Positions 8,659 through 20,026 are shown, counted from the first letter of the stretch. The stretch: 64,000 nt of DNA from Sphaeramia orbicularis (GCF_902148855.1 NC_043970.1:42037461-42101460), one strand, 5' to 3'. The notes: generated by a model not told the origin, from the sequence alone. Program-made: numbers and translations.

Positions 8659-11600
8659 CTGAAAAAAGCCACAAAAATGTATTTTACTGACTCTAGGCAT
8701 AGGGAAAGATGCTGAATACTTTAAATAACAAGCTTTGTTTCAGTGTGCTGACAGATATAGTTTAGAAAACAGTGCCCACTACAGACAGCCAAAGGTAATA
8801 AATAAAAAAAACATTACAATGCCCCAATTTTTTAACAAAACTTCAGGCTTAATGGGGGGGGGGGGTTTACTTCAGAAATGCGACAATCAAAAAACCCTGG
8901 TTTATATGTTTCAGTCCACTATTTGATTTATTTCGGAGTATGTACAAATGTTATGATGTAAGACGTACACTTCCTGTCATTTTCAAAACATCTGGTCTTG
9001 TCTTGTTGCCCATGACAACACCTACAGTGTCAGCATTAGCTGTCCTAAAGTGGGAGGAGCTAATAAGAATACAAAATAGGTTACATGCTATCCTTCATTT
9101 CATTTCATTGTTTATTTACCTTTTTCCTTGGGTTCACATTGCCGCTGCATAACCTACATTAATATAGGTTTCTTTTTTACACATGTGCAGATGTTAAAAA
9201 AAAACCCAGAGAAAAATCAGATTAACCTGTATACATGCATGAAGGTATCGGAGTATTGTGGAGAAATCTAGGTGCATTAATCCAATTTCTCATAATCAGA
9301 TAACTGCTGTTATTGGATGAAGCCAATCAGATTATCCTGTTTACATGTTCACTGGAATAATCTGACAACTCCAGAAATCTGATAATGATGGGAGTATTGG
9401 TGCGGATGTAAACGGGCTCACTGATTTGATTAAATGTCATTGTTCAATGTTCATAAAGCAGATCTTGATGAAATTCATTGGCACCGAAAACTCTATTCAG
9501 AAAATATATGAGATCATTTGGGCAAGTACATTAATGTGGCTGTCAGCCGAGAGCAGACACCGGCATCATCTTTGAACGTAAACCCCCCCCCCTCCCCCCC
9601 ATCAAAGTTAAATGGTCGACCCCTTATCATAAAGCAGAAGGCAGACGTTGACTACTTTCAGATGGAAATGTAATTGAAAGACATTATTGAAACTGTTTGT
9701 TGTATACTCTAAGCCGATTGGACATAAGACCCGGACGTAAACACAGGACACCAAAGACGCATGGTGTCTGCTGGTAAACGCTTACGTACAGAACCAGGCT
9801 AAGCTACTCGTCAGCCTAAGCTATTTACATGGAATCTGTGTGTGTGAGACAAGAGAAAATATTTCGAAGTAATGATAATCAGTGAACGGAACCATAATTT
9901 TAATATATTTCAAGAATCTGAGAATGTGGGACCGCTCATAACGGTGGACACAAAACCACACCGTGTTCGTACCGACATTCAAGCAGCACCGACTCAGTTG
10001 GTGAGCAACACACTGCGATGGACGTTTGCTCAACTTTGCCCAATTATGCCCATAATCAACACCATATAACTTTAATACATTACCTTAGTTTCCTTTTTCT
10101 CATATCAGTCGTAGAAACACACCGACGTATCCTTTGTTCTGTGCGTAATAATGTGGACACTTAAAACCAGTTAAGCGTTCCGAATGGCAGCAATTCATCA
10201 TGGCGGTTGTTTACAGTTGTCAAGCAGGTGACGTCACATTCTACCGTAAATCGTGCAGTTCCGGCTGTCGTAAAAACTTCTGCGCGGATGATTCCACATG
10301 CAATGATTATCCCGACGTAACCAAGGCAAAAAGGACACGAACATTACACTGTACTATTTTTTTTTTAAAATATGTTTTTATTCTCTCACAGGTACATTTT
10401 TGGAATCGAAGTAAATTTACAGGGCAGACTGTTTCACAAAATTGACCACTGTTGCAAAATCACTTGCGATTTGTTTGTCTAAATGGACAGGTTACGCATG
10501 TAATGCGATTGGACACAATTGGTTACATTTGAAACCTCAACTGAAACTGCCAATTCATGAAAATTTAACGCAGTGTCTTTATTTATAGCGCTATATAAGA
10601 CCAAGCAATGTTAAAATGACACATCAGCAGCACGTCGAATGACGCTTCTGAGGAAGGCTGGAGTCACAGTCGAAACTGTGAAGCAGGTAACATCTAAAAA
10701 CTATACCTTGTCTGAACAAAAGAAAATAGTATATTTACAAGCAATGTTTTCAAGATCTATCGCAATGACACCTAGGTAGCTTTTCCTATCCCAATTTAGG
10801 CCCTATTTTTGGCCCTGATATTTTATTAGAAAATGCATTAATTTTGGGATGGATCAGAGCAAGAGTATAATTTTGTTGCATTTATCTGAGGTCATCATTA
10901 GGTCCATCCTGGGGGGAAATATGTCTAAATTTCTCTCTTATTATTGGGTCTAAATAAGCTGGCAAAGTGCCAGATACCAAAATAAGCCCAGGCACCCATA
11001 AATACCAAAATAAAAAATTAAATAATTTCTACAACATGATGATTTGTGTAACAAAATATTCATGTAGAATTCAGTTTTTCTTTGTATTTTCTCTTCCATA
11101 AGTATTATATTCTAAATGTGAGTTTATGTCCAGGATTAAAACTGAACCATCACTACAGACTGACCTTGAAGAGGACTTTGTCTCGTGTTCTGGTTGGGGC
11201 TGGTTGGCTGAAACCCTCATCATCGTCATCATAGTCAAGCACTGGTGCAAAGGGAGAAGAGGAGGATGCAGATGTTGAGGAGGAGGAGTTATCACTGAGG
11301 ATGACAGAAGAAAAGCATCAGAACCTTTGAACCTTCCAGATGAAAACATCAACCAGATCTAAGAAGTTGTTTGTGAAATGGTTGTGTGCACATACCGGTC
11401 TGAATTGTCATCTTCAAAGTCCTCCTTCTTACAAACAGCGTGTCCGTTCCACACACTGTCTACAGACAACATCACTCCTGTCGAGTCTGTGTGTGTGATA
11501 AACATTTCAGCCTCTGGTTCGTATTTCACCTGTACTTGTGCTGGTGTTTCTGTATAATTAGATGCTACAGTGCTGCTTTCTGTTCGTGTTGATACAGTGA

Positions 11601-12263
11601 CCTCCATCTCCTCCTCCTCCTGTTTTGGTATTGATAACATCTGTTCATTTTCTTCCAGCAGCTTTTCTTCCATCTGGAAGGAAGACAAAACGGAATAGTC
11701 ATGAAGACACGTTTACAGGTGAAGTGTGTTCATTTATGCTACTGTTTTACCTGTCTGATATGTTTGCTATAGTCCACAATAATACAGCTGCAGTGGATAG
11801 TAATCGGAAACATAGAAAACAACATTAAAAATTAAATCATTTAAGTTTGACTTGAATTGAGCTTCTCTTAATTTAGCTCATTTCTCATTCAGACAAGGTA
11901 GCAGAGCCAAATAAAATATACACCACTAACACCATCTTCTCCCAAGTATGAATTTCAAGATTGGTGTACAGCTTTTATACATAAAAATCAACAAACACGT
12001 GAAAAAGTACAATAACATGAAATAAAACATACAATAATGGTTACGTTAGCCTCTTTAGCTAGCTTGCTAACATGCTAACCAAAGCTAACAATGCAAATAT
12101 TCAGTTTCGACAGGCGTTAAACATCCACGGACCGGCAGCAGCAAAGCGATCTATATAGAAGGCTTGTATATAATCTTACATTTTCTGTTAAAATTTGCTG
12201 TAAAGGAGCAGAACATTGGTCTGCACTGTGTAAAACTTCATGTGTTTCTTCGGCGGCGTCCAT
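8140..12263 (-). CDS. unrecognised four-exon gene, acidic/basic two-part protein
   Basis: Coding exons 12263-12180, 11673-11396, 11294-11165 and 8658-8140 join in frame with GT-AG introns and matching phases (0, 2, 0), giving about 336 residues that end at TGA (8140-8142). The N-terminal half is acidic, with runs of E (about 45-52) and D (about 142-146) and a serine-rich patch. The C-terminal exon is strongly basic and probably helical, with 'KWREKMKRRNPDRYKLF' and many R/K/E/Q. The start ATG at 12263 has Kozak-like context AACATGG and begins MDAAEETHEV. No signal peptide or membrane segment is seen. Nuclear or nucleic-acid binding is only an inference from composition. The last exon could belong to a separate transcript starting at its own ATGGCTGC (8649); phase agreement with exon 3 argues for one gene, but a missed exon between 8.7 and 11.1 kb is possible. 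Confidence 0.72.
8659..11164. other. intron 3 of unrecognised gene, mixed repeats
   Basis: No further exon was found. It holds repeated 'cagattatcctgtttacatg'-type sequence at about 9190-9420, a CRE-like palindrome TGACGTCA at 10229-10236 close to an ATGGCGG on the plus strand at 10200, and AT-rich sequence. The plus-strand frame at 10200-10445 has no other support. Confidence 0.5.
10229..10236. promoter_or_regulatory. CRE-like palindrome TGACGTCA
   Basis: A perfect CREB/ATF site 29 bases after ATGGCGG on the plus strand. It could mark an alternative promoter of the minus-strand gene. A second such pairing occurs at 51852-51859 inside a transposon-like element, so this one may also be repeat-derived. 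Confidence 0.4.
11165..11294 (-). CDS. unrecognised gene, coding exon 3
   Basis: 130 bp between CCTCAG and GTCAGT. It completes R, then gives a serine stretch, 'PFAPVLDYDDDDEGF' and 'TRTRDKVLFK', ending in phase 0. Confidence 0.8.
11396..11673 (-). CDS. unrecognised gene, coding exon 2
   Basis: 278 bp after acceptor CTTCCAG, starting MEEKLLEENE and ending SD plus two bases of R before GTATGT (phase 2). Glutamate-rich; contains 'VKYEPEAEMF' and 'CKKEDFEDDNSD'. Confidence 0.82.
12180..12263 (-). CDS. unrecognised gene, coding exon 1
   Basis: Encodes 28 residues, MDAAEETHEV to ILTEN, ending exactly at AAT before donor GTAAGA (phase 0). The first ATG sits about 20 nt from a CCGGAAGT motif. Confidence 0.78.
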
Positions 12264-12282
12264 GTTTAAATGAACCAGCACC

Positions 12283-12564
12283 ACTTCCGGTGACCTTCAA
12301 AATAAAAGTCCAACTCAACCTAATGATTTCACCTGTCAACAAATAACAGTTAAAACATGAAATGATTTAGGGAGCTACCGTGCTTAAATAACTACACTGG
12401 ATGTGTTATGGCTCTATATACATAAAAAAAGTTCATATTTGTGGAAAATATCAAAATTTCACAAGCTGGTGTGTTTGTGTAGCGTGTTGAATAAATCGTA
12501 GTAAAGGAATGCTATGTTTTTATTTTGACTCACTTCCGGTGTGAACCCATCTCTGTCCGGAAGC
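12283..12564 (-). promoter_or_regulatory. candidate promoter with three ETS-like sites
   Basis: CCGGAAGT on the minus strand at 12283-12290 and 12532-12539, and CCGGAAGC on the plus strand at 12557-12564. This is the core bound by ETS factors such as GABP in TATA-less housekeeping promoters. They lie just upstream of the start codon at 12263. The LINE at 12588 lies directly behind them. Confidence 0.5.
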
Positions 12565-12587
12565 TTCACACATATATAAGTATTCCT

Positions 12588-13642
12588 ACTTTTTTTTTTT
12601 TTTTTTTTTTTTTTTAAGCATTCCCACCTCTTTGACAAAGATGGAAACTCATTAAGATATGAACAATTCATGACAATAAATTCGTTTCCAATTCCAAATA
12701 AAGAATACAACTATGTATTCAAAGCAATCCCTAATAGTATTATCTTACTTATCAAAAGTCATCTTTATTTTTATCATCTTATTCATTTTAGCTCGAGCTG
12801 TAGTAACAAGCATATACGCAATGCATTGCATGAAAAGAGGAAACTTTCCCTCAGAGGTAAAGTATTATGGAATTCAACTTCTCTAAAATTGAGTGATCAA
12901 ATCCATGGATATTACCGTATAAATACTCTATTACAAACAAAATTAGAATTTTACATCTCAAAATTTTACATAACGTATATCCCTCCAACGCTATTTTGTC
13001 TCGATTCTCTGATGCAGACGAAATATATTTTCATAATAATAATATTTATAATTATATATAATTTCTTACTCTGAAACTACTCCACACTTATTCTTTTTAT
13101 GTGAACATTCTTCTAATTTCTGGTCCAAAATATATTGAAAAATATATTATATCTAAAAGTAACAATAAGATAACTGTAAATGTAATTTCATATTTTAAAC
13201 ATGATATTCACAATTTAGAATTTGTTGTAAATTTGTTCATCTTATTTGGAAAATTTCATATACATAAAAACAAATATACTAAAACACAGCCAAATTTTAA
13301 AATCTTCCTATTGGAATTTGAAAATTATATTAAATCTTTAGAATGTATCTATAATATAAAAAAAAAAGCTCTGACACCTTGGCTATTTATAAACAATTCT
13401 TTAATATTGACTGAACTCTCTGTTGCATTTATTTATTTATATTTGTCAGATTTTTTATTTTTATTTATTTATTTACTTTTTTATACTACTATTTGTATAT
13501 CATGCTTTGTATCTTTAAATCCATGCATTATTTCCTTAAACTTATATGTTCAAATGCTTTTTCCCTTTTGACATCTTGTTGTTTGTTCAAATTTTTGTCC
13601 TATACACTCAAATGTTTTCAAAAAAGTTGAAAAAAAAAAAAA
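12588..13642 (+). mobile_element. 5'-truncated L1-like LINE with 10-bp target duplication
   Basis: The element is flanked by AAGTATTCCT at 12578-12587 and 13643-13652 and ends in poly(A). Sense translation shows the end of an L1-type ORF2: 'LFDKDGNSLRYEQF', 'SLRGKVLWNSTSLKLSDQ', then 'FGKFHIHKNKYTKTQPNFK'. The frame has several stops, so it is dead. Oddly, its 5' junction starts with about 25 T. It lies about 325 bp upstream of the start codon of the unrecognised gene. Confidence 0.8.
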
Positions 13643-14311
13643 AAGTATTCCTGAACTTCTGCCTAAAACCACATGATGGCAGCAGAGCTCCTTAGATTGA
13701 AACATTTGAGCCATGTTAAAACAGAGAGGGTCAAACTCAATTTAGTTCAGTTCCACATTCAGCCCAGTATGATCTGAAATGGGCCAGACCAGTAAAAGAA
13801 CAGTGAAAAAGGAAAAATCACATTATGAAAATGTTTACATCTACAAAGTTTCCTAAAAAATCTGAAATGTCCTCAGAAAAATAAGTGCATTTTTAACAAT
13901 ATTATTCCTCAGTTTATTGACACTTGAGCACTGGAAAACTACCTACACGCCTTCACTGTCATACTGGAAATGAGAGTTGAGTGGGTTAATTTGTTCTGTT
14001 CCGTGGCTATTGCCTTTTCTATTTTCTAATAATAAATTTGAAATTATATGGGAAAAAGTGTTAGAAAAATTGAAAAATATAAAAAGAAAAAAAAGTCCAA
14101 GTATGAGGATGTTGAGATTGAGCATGTTTGTGGGTTGGGGTTAATTTATGTTGTTATTGTTGATTGATTGATTGATTGATCGATTGGGGTTTGTTTTGTC
14201 ATCTTTTCTGTTGTTCTCAAGTTGATTTTGTGATTGTTGTTTTGTTTGTACTCATGAAGAGTATATGTCTTGGTTTTGTGAATTGAAAAAGTTTTAATAA
14301 AATCATATATA
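13643..14311. other. intergenic, repeat fragments
   Basis: A dispersed 'gggtcaaactcaatttagttc' repeat at about 13724-13900 is followed by AT-rich sequence ending 'gaaaaagttttaataaaatc', which looks like a LINE 3' end (13940-14305). A (TGAT)n run lies near 14160. No gene. Confidence 0.5.
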
Positions 14312-14861
14312 CAGGGTGGGGAAGCAAAATTTACAATGAACATTTAGTTGTTTTTTCTCAGCAGGCACTACGTCAATTGTTTTGAAACCAAACATATATT
14401 GATGTCATAATCATACCTAACACTATTATCCATACCTTTCCAGAAACTTTTGCCCATATGAGTAATCAGGAAAGCAAACGTCAAAGAGTGTGTGATTTGC
14501 TGAATGCACTCGTCACACCAAAGGAGATTTCAAAAATAGTTGGAGTGTCCATAAAGACTGTTTATAATGGAAAGAAGAGAATGACTATGAGCAAAACTAT
14601 TACGAGAAAGTCTGGAAGATACTATTAAAGAAGAATGGGAGAAGTTGTCACCCGAATATTTGAGGAACACTTGCCCAAGTTTCAGGAAGCGTGTGAAGGC
14701 AGTTATTGAGAAAGAAGGAGGACACATAGAATAAAAACATTTTCTATTATGTCAATTTTCTTGTGGCAAATAAATTCTCATGACTTTCAATAAACTAATT
14801 GGTCATACACTGTCTTTCAATCCCTGCCTCAAAATATTGTAAATTTTGCTTCCCCACCCTG
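14312..14861 (+). mobile_element. internally deleted mariner-type element, copy 1
   Basis: 550 bp with inverted ends CAGGGTGGGGAAGCAAAATT and a matching 3' end, TA on both sides. 14458-14628 encodes 56 residues starting MSNQESKRQRVCDLLNALVT and containing 'EISKIVGVSIKTVYNGKKRM', a helix-turn-helix of the transposase DNA-binding type. A following frame reads 'WEKLSPEYLRN' and ends 'KEGGHIE', a transposase C-terminus. The catalytic DDE/D middle is absent. Confidence 0.9.
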
Positions 14862-15302
14862 TATATAAAAAATATATATTCTTTAGTTTATCATTTAAAT
14901 GTGTATATTATAACTTACAGATCACAATGGATCTACAAATACATGAAACAATAATAACAGGCAGAATATCAGTAAAATTAGACTAAGTAGTGGTAGTAGT
15001 AGTCATTTATTCATCCATTTAACAGAACAATAGAGTTTGGATTTCTATATTAAACATGGGTGAAAAGGTGTAGGCTGAAACATCTTATTTATGCCGACAC
15101 TATTTACAAGAAGGAAAGTTACAGAAACAAAACAAGATAATAAAATGGTGGAGTTTTAAAAAACAATATAAATAAAACAACATATAATCTTAGATTTATA
15201 CTTATAATCTGCTTACTTTATCCTAAAATTTTATATTTATTGAAAGCCTTAGTTTTAAACATCCTTTTTTAATTTAGTGACTGATGTTTTTTTTTTCTTT
15301 AA

Positions 15303-15893
15303 CCCTTTCATGCATGAATTATGAGAACCTTAATAAAGATTTTTTTTTCCTGAGTGTTTTTATTCCTCTTTAGGCATGAAAAAAATAATGTGATTGAAAT
15401 TTTTGTTTTTTATTAATCTATTTTTCATGGAGTTACAAAAATGTCCACTCAGCAGGACACCATCTGTTTAATTTTTGAAGCAAAAAACATGCATTTACTG
15501 TCATACTGTGTGAAAACTATGAAATCAATGTTTTTTTAATGTTGCTAATCTGATGTTTTGTCACATTTTAACATACTATAATAGTAGTTATTACTCACTC
15601 AAATAATATGCAAAAAACAAAACACAACAACTTAAACAAAACAAAAAAAACAATTGTTAATTACAGTCTAATAACAATTAGCAATTGATTTACACTCAAA
15701 TATGTTGCTGGAGGTCAGGTTTATCAAGAACAGGAATGTTACAGTCACGGTATGAATTGCAGTGTATTATGGGATGGTGCATAAGTGTTCACTGTGTTGG
15801 TTGATATGCAAGTAAAACAACAAAATCCATGAATATAAAAGAGAACAGCTGGAGAATAACTGTCCACTGGAGTGACCACTGTGCATGAAAGGG
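15303..15893. mobile_element. TTAA-flanked piggyBac-like element (CCCTTTCATGCA ends), copy 1
   Basis: 591 bp. The ends CCCTTTCATGCATG and GTGCATGAAAGGG are inverted repeats, each flanked by TTAA (15299-15302 and 15894-15897). No transposase frame; a typical non-autonomous passenger. Confidence 0.85.
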
Positions 15894-16369
15894 TTAACCA
15901 ATGTGTTTATTGATTTTGTTCCTTTTTTTTAAACAGGACACAATAACTGCTTACAAACATGGTGGTTCAAAGATTACATTCAGCAAGAGGACGAGTCCAC
16001 AAGAGTCCATTCACAAGGTACAAGAAAAAAAAAAAAAGAAGAAGAAAAGTCCATGTGTGTAAAATAGATACGTGGATATGCAGAGGGTGTAGCTATTTCT
16101 CTCCAGGTTCATTCTTTAGTTGTGATAAATCATTGATGTGCATGTTTTTAATTCTTTTTCCAGGTTATTCCATAAGTTTACTCCAATTACAGATATATAT
16201 TTGCTTTTTGTGTTGGTCCTTGCCTTTGATTTCTTGTCTTAAGACATTTCAGGCTGTTCAACTTTGTTCAGACAGTTTGTAAATCTAAACATTTTCATGT
16301 AATTTCACCTTTTTTTTTTTTTTTTTTAACACTAAAATAAAGACACAAATTTGTGGTTTCCATTACTTC

Positions 16370-16560
16370 CAGGTTATTCTGATAATATTTTACCACTTCA
16401 GATCAAACTGGTCTGAATGTGGAACCTGAACTAAAATGATTCCGACACCCTTGACTGTTAACATCTTCAGTATCATTTTTGCATGTTTGTCTCAGGGGTC
16501 GGACTGGACCCTTTTGGAGGCCGGTTTTGGCCCACGGGCCGTATGTTGGACATCTGTGTG
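16370..16560. repeat. dispersed 'ggcccacgggcc' repeat
   Basis: Inverted relative to the copy at 13724; the text includes 'ggtctgaatgtggaacctg' and 'ggttttggcccacgggccgt'. The flanks 15960-16370 and 16560-17228 hold no supported gene. Confidence 0.6.
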
Positions 16561-17228
16561 TTAAAGGAAATAATGCACATCACATGGAAGTCCTTGAACG
16601 CAACTGTTCTGTCTGAATAAATTTAAAATAAAATGAATAATTCCATGAAAAACATATGGAGAAACAGTAGGAGTCCTGTAACATATTTAACCTCAAGAAT
16701 AAATAAGTATTCATACATGCAAACATCCATATTGTGTCGTTTTATGCGGTTGAGTTTTCTTTTAACTCCAGCATCAGATGAAGTTTCAGGCTGTGCAGAT
16801 TAATAATGTACCTGAGCACATTTCTATTATGGATGAGATGAAATAAACTCTGGGATAAACTCTTCATTATGGTAATTTTGCATGTTTTTTCAGCATTAGG
16901 GATGGATGTGTGGACCATCTGGAAGGGGATGATCCAGGCTGAGGCTGCAGATCTGCACCTCCATACCTCTGCTACTGCTGGGAAAAAGCAATTCACCTTC
17001 AGCCGAACCACTTCAAAGTAAAGAGAACGCTCACAACTTTAAAAATTAAACATTCTGCTCCTTTTTGTAAGCAGCTGTCAGATGTTTCGGTGCATTTTTT
17101 TTTTTTTTAAGCCTGTTCAGGTGCTGTTCATTTAACCTCCTGAGACTCAGGACAATCATTCTACGTTAAATTAATGTCTTGAAACAGCAAAATGCAACAG
17201 TTCTTTTCAGATACTTTTTTTTTATATA

Positions 17229-17778
17229 CAGGGTGGGGAAGCAAAATTTACAATGAACATTTAGTTGTTTTTTCTCAGCAGGCACTACGTCAATTGTTTT
17301 GAAACCAAACATATATTGATGTCATAATCATACCTAACACTATTATCCATACCTTTTCAGAAACTTTTGCCCATATGAGTAATCAGGAAAGCAAACGTCA
17401 AAGAGTGTGTGATTTGCTGAATGCACTCGTCACACCAAAGGAGATTTCAAAAATAGTTGGAGTGTCCATAAAGACTGTTTATAATGGAAAGAAGAGAATG
17501 ACTATGAGCAAAACTATTACGAGAAAGTCTGGAAGATACTATTAAAGAAGAATGGGAGAAGTTGTCACCCGAATATTTGAGGAACACTTGCGCAAGTTTC
17601 AGGAAGTGTGTGAAGGCAGTTATTGAGAAAGAAGGAGGACACATAGAATAAAAACATTTTCTATTATGTCAATTTTCTTGTGGCAAATAAATTGTCATGA
17701 CTTTCAATAAACTAATTGGTCATACACTGTCTTTCAATCCCTGCCTCAAAATATTGTAAATTTTGCTTCCCCACCCTG
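17229..17778 (+). mobile_element. internally deleted mariner-type element, copy 2
   Basis: 550 bp, TA-flanked, same structure and same short helix-turn-helix frame as copy 1, with only a handful of single-base differences by eye. The near identity points to recent spread. Confidence 0.9.
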
Positions 17779-17977
17779 TATACTCTCTTCATTGAAATTA
17801 GAACAATGATGATGATATAAATAGGCATATACAGTATTCAATATATGTGATGGCAGAACAAGAACAGTACACCTACATCCACATGTACACACACACAAAA
17901 AAACCCAAAAAACCCAAACCAAAACAAACAAAAAAAGAAAGGGGGGTGGGGTTCTGCCCCTATTTACTTAGTATTAA

Positions 17978-19127
17978 CCCTTTCATGCATAGTGTTCACT
18001 CCAGTGGACAGTTATTGTACAGCTGTTCTCTTGTATATTCACAGGTTTTGTTGTTTTAGTTGCATAATCAGCTGACACAGTGGACACTTTTGCACCATCC
18101 AGTACACTGACACTCAGACCATTACTGTAACTTTGCTGTTCTTGATCAATCTGATCTGCAGTGATATGTTTGACTTTAAATCAGTTGTTAATTGTTAGAT
18201 TGTAATTAAATTTTTTGGTTTTTTTTTTGCATATTATCGCCATGAACTAGGAAGATTATTACTGTTATTAATTATTTAAGGAGAAGGAGTGGGATTTTAT
18301 CAGTTATACTTCTTCTCACTCCTTTTTGAATATGTATTATATGTCTTATGTTTAAGTGTTTTGTTTATTTATTACCTCCGCCAAGGAGGTTATGTTTTTG
18401 CCAGGGTTTGTTTGTTTGTTTGTCTGTCCATTAGTGTGCAACATAACTGAAAAAGTTATGGACAGATTTGGATGAAATTTTCAGGGTTTGTTGGAAATGG
18501 GATAAGGAAGAAATGATTACATTTTGGTGGTGATCGGGGGTGGGGGGGCCCATGGGGGGGGGCCCATTTCCAACAAACCCTGAAAATTTCATCAAAATCT
18601 GTCCATAACTTTTTCAGTTATGTTACACACTAACGGACAGACAAACAGACAGACAAACAAACAAACAAACCCTGGCAAAAACATAACCTCCTTGGTGTGG
18701 GGGGGCCCACAGGGGGGGCCACTGATCAGCCTTGGCGGAGGTCTGCGCTCTCCGAGTGCTTTTCTAGTTTTCTTCTGTTTTGACATTCATATTCGAAATA
18801 AATACATCAATCAATCAGTCAAATCAATCAATCAAGTGAGTCATAACTAGTATTAGAGTATGTTAAAATGTGAGAAAACATCAGATTAGCAGCATTAAAA
18901 ATGTTTTTATTTCATTGTTTTCATATCACTTTCTGATATTGGGTTTTAAATACATGTTTCTGTGCTTCACGAATAAAATGAATGGTGTACCCAAGTGGAC
19001 ATTTTTGTAAATCCATGAAAAAAAAAAAAAAAAAACTCAATTGCATTGTTTTTTTATGCTTAATGAGGAATAAAAACACTCAAGAAAAGAGCTTGACAAA
19101 GGTTCTAATAATTCATACATGAAAGGG
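17978..19127. mobile_element. TTAA-flanked piggyBac-like element, copy 2, split by an insertion
   Basis: Opens TTAA-CCCTTTCATGCATAG and closes CATGAAAGGG-TTAA, inverted in body order relative to copy 1. At 1150 bp it is about 560 bp too long: sequence homologous to copy 1 stops near 18236 and resumes near 18834. The extra material is the palindromic element described separately. Confidence 0.85.
18237..18833. mobile_element. palindromic 'acctccgccaaggaggtta' repeat nested in older element
   Basis: Two opposed copies of text running from 'acctccgccaaggaggttat' through 'ctgaaaaagttatggacag' form a long hairpin (about 18374-18735) around a G/C-rich centre. It ends in an ATCA-rich tail (18800-18833), as some LINE-mobilised sequences do. 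A related single-armed copy lies at about 22645-22870. Confidence 0.75.
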
Positions 19128-19414
19128 TTAAAGTAATCTATAAAGGGTTGCCAAATTGAGTAAAATAACTTTACATCATCTTTTAGCAAAAATTAGATTG
19201 TCTCCAAATGTAAATGTTGCATAATGTCTTTGAACAGAACCTGATGAGTTGGAGGAGTTTTGTTCTTCAGTTTAACACAATAAAGCATCTGGACACTAGT
19301 GTAAATGGACGTCCATCAGTCCTGGTTCATCTACAGCAGGGCTGTCAAACTCATTTTAGGTCAGGAGCCACATTCAGCCCAATTTGATCTCCAGTGGGCC
19401 GGACCAGTAAGATG

Positions 19415-20026
19415 TTTCAATTTGTTATTTATTTTGCTCTTTTTTTAATGTTTTCTTCTTGTTATTTATTATTTTGCATATTGTCTTTTTCACTTTTGTT
19501 CATTTTATTGGTCACTTTGGCTGTTTTTGTTCATTTTGTTGCATATTTTATAATTTTTTTACTTTATTTTAGTGAATTTCTAGCTTATTTTTCTCCACAT
19601 TATTCATTATTTTGTAGGCTTTTTTTTTTTTTTGTTCATTCATTTAACATATATAAATCCAGTGTGTCCATCCACTGTCACTGATTCAACTCCATGGGTT
19701 TTACTGGTGAATCAAAGTTTCAATTTGTTATTTATTTTGCTCTTTTTTTTTTTTTTTTATGTTTTCGTCTTGTGATTTATTATTTTGCATATTGTCTTTT
19801 TCACTTTTATTCATTTTATTGATCACTTTGGCTGTTTTTGTTCATTTTGTTGGATATTTTATAATTTTTTTTTACTTTATTTTAGTGAATTTCTAGCTTA
19901 TTTTTCTCCACATTATTCATTATTTTGTAGGCTTTTTTCTTTTTTGTTCATTTCATTTAACATATAGAAACCCAGTGTGTCCATCTACTATCATTGATCC
20001 AACTCCATGAGTTTTACTGGTGAATC
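19415..20026. repeat. two-copy tandem duplication, about 313-bp unit
   Basis: 19415-19727 and 19728-20026 align along their length, both starting 'tttcaatttgttatttattt' and ending near 'ttttactggtgaatcaa'. The long open frames here are T-rich artefacts. Confidence 0.85.

Noticed and set aside
10200-10445. Plus-strand cysteine-rich frame starting MAVVYSCQAG
   Set aside because: Good start context but the frame runs into low-complexity sequence, with no homology recognised and no exon structure.
14530-14727. 65-codon minus frame repeated at 17447 and 21107
   Set aside because: It is the antisense shadow of the mariner transposase remnants and repeats only because the element does.
16742-17011. 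89-codon minus-strand frame
   Set aside because: No recognised motif, splice site or flanking exon; kept as unsupported.
19394-19967. Hydrophobic open frames resembling membrane proteins
   Set aside because: They come from T-rich tandem repeats; phenylalanine and leucine runs are composition artefacts.
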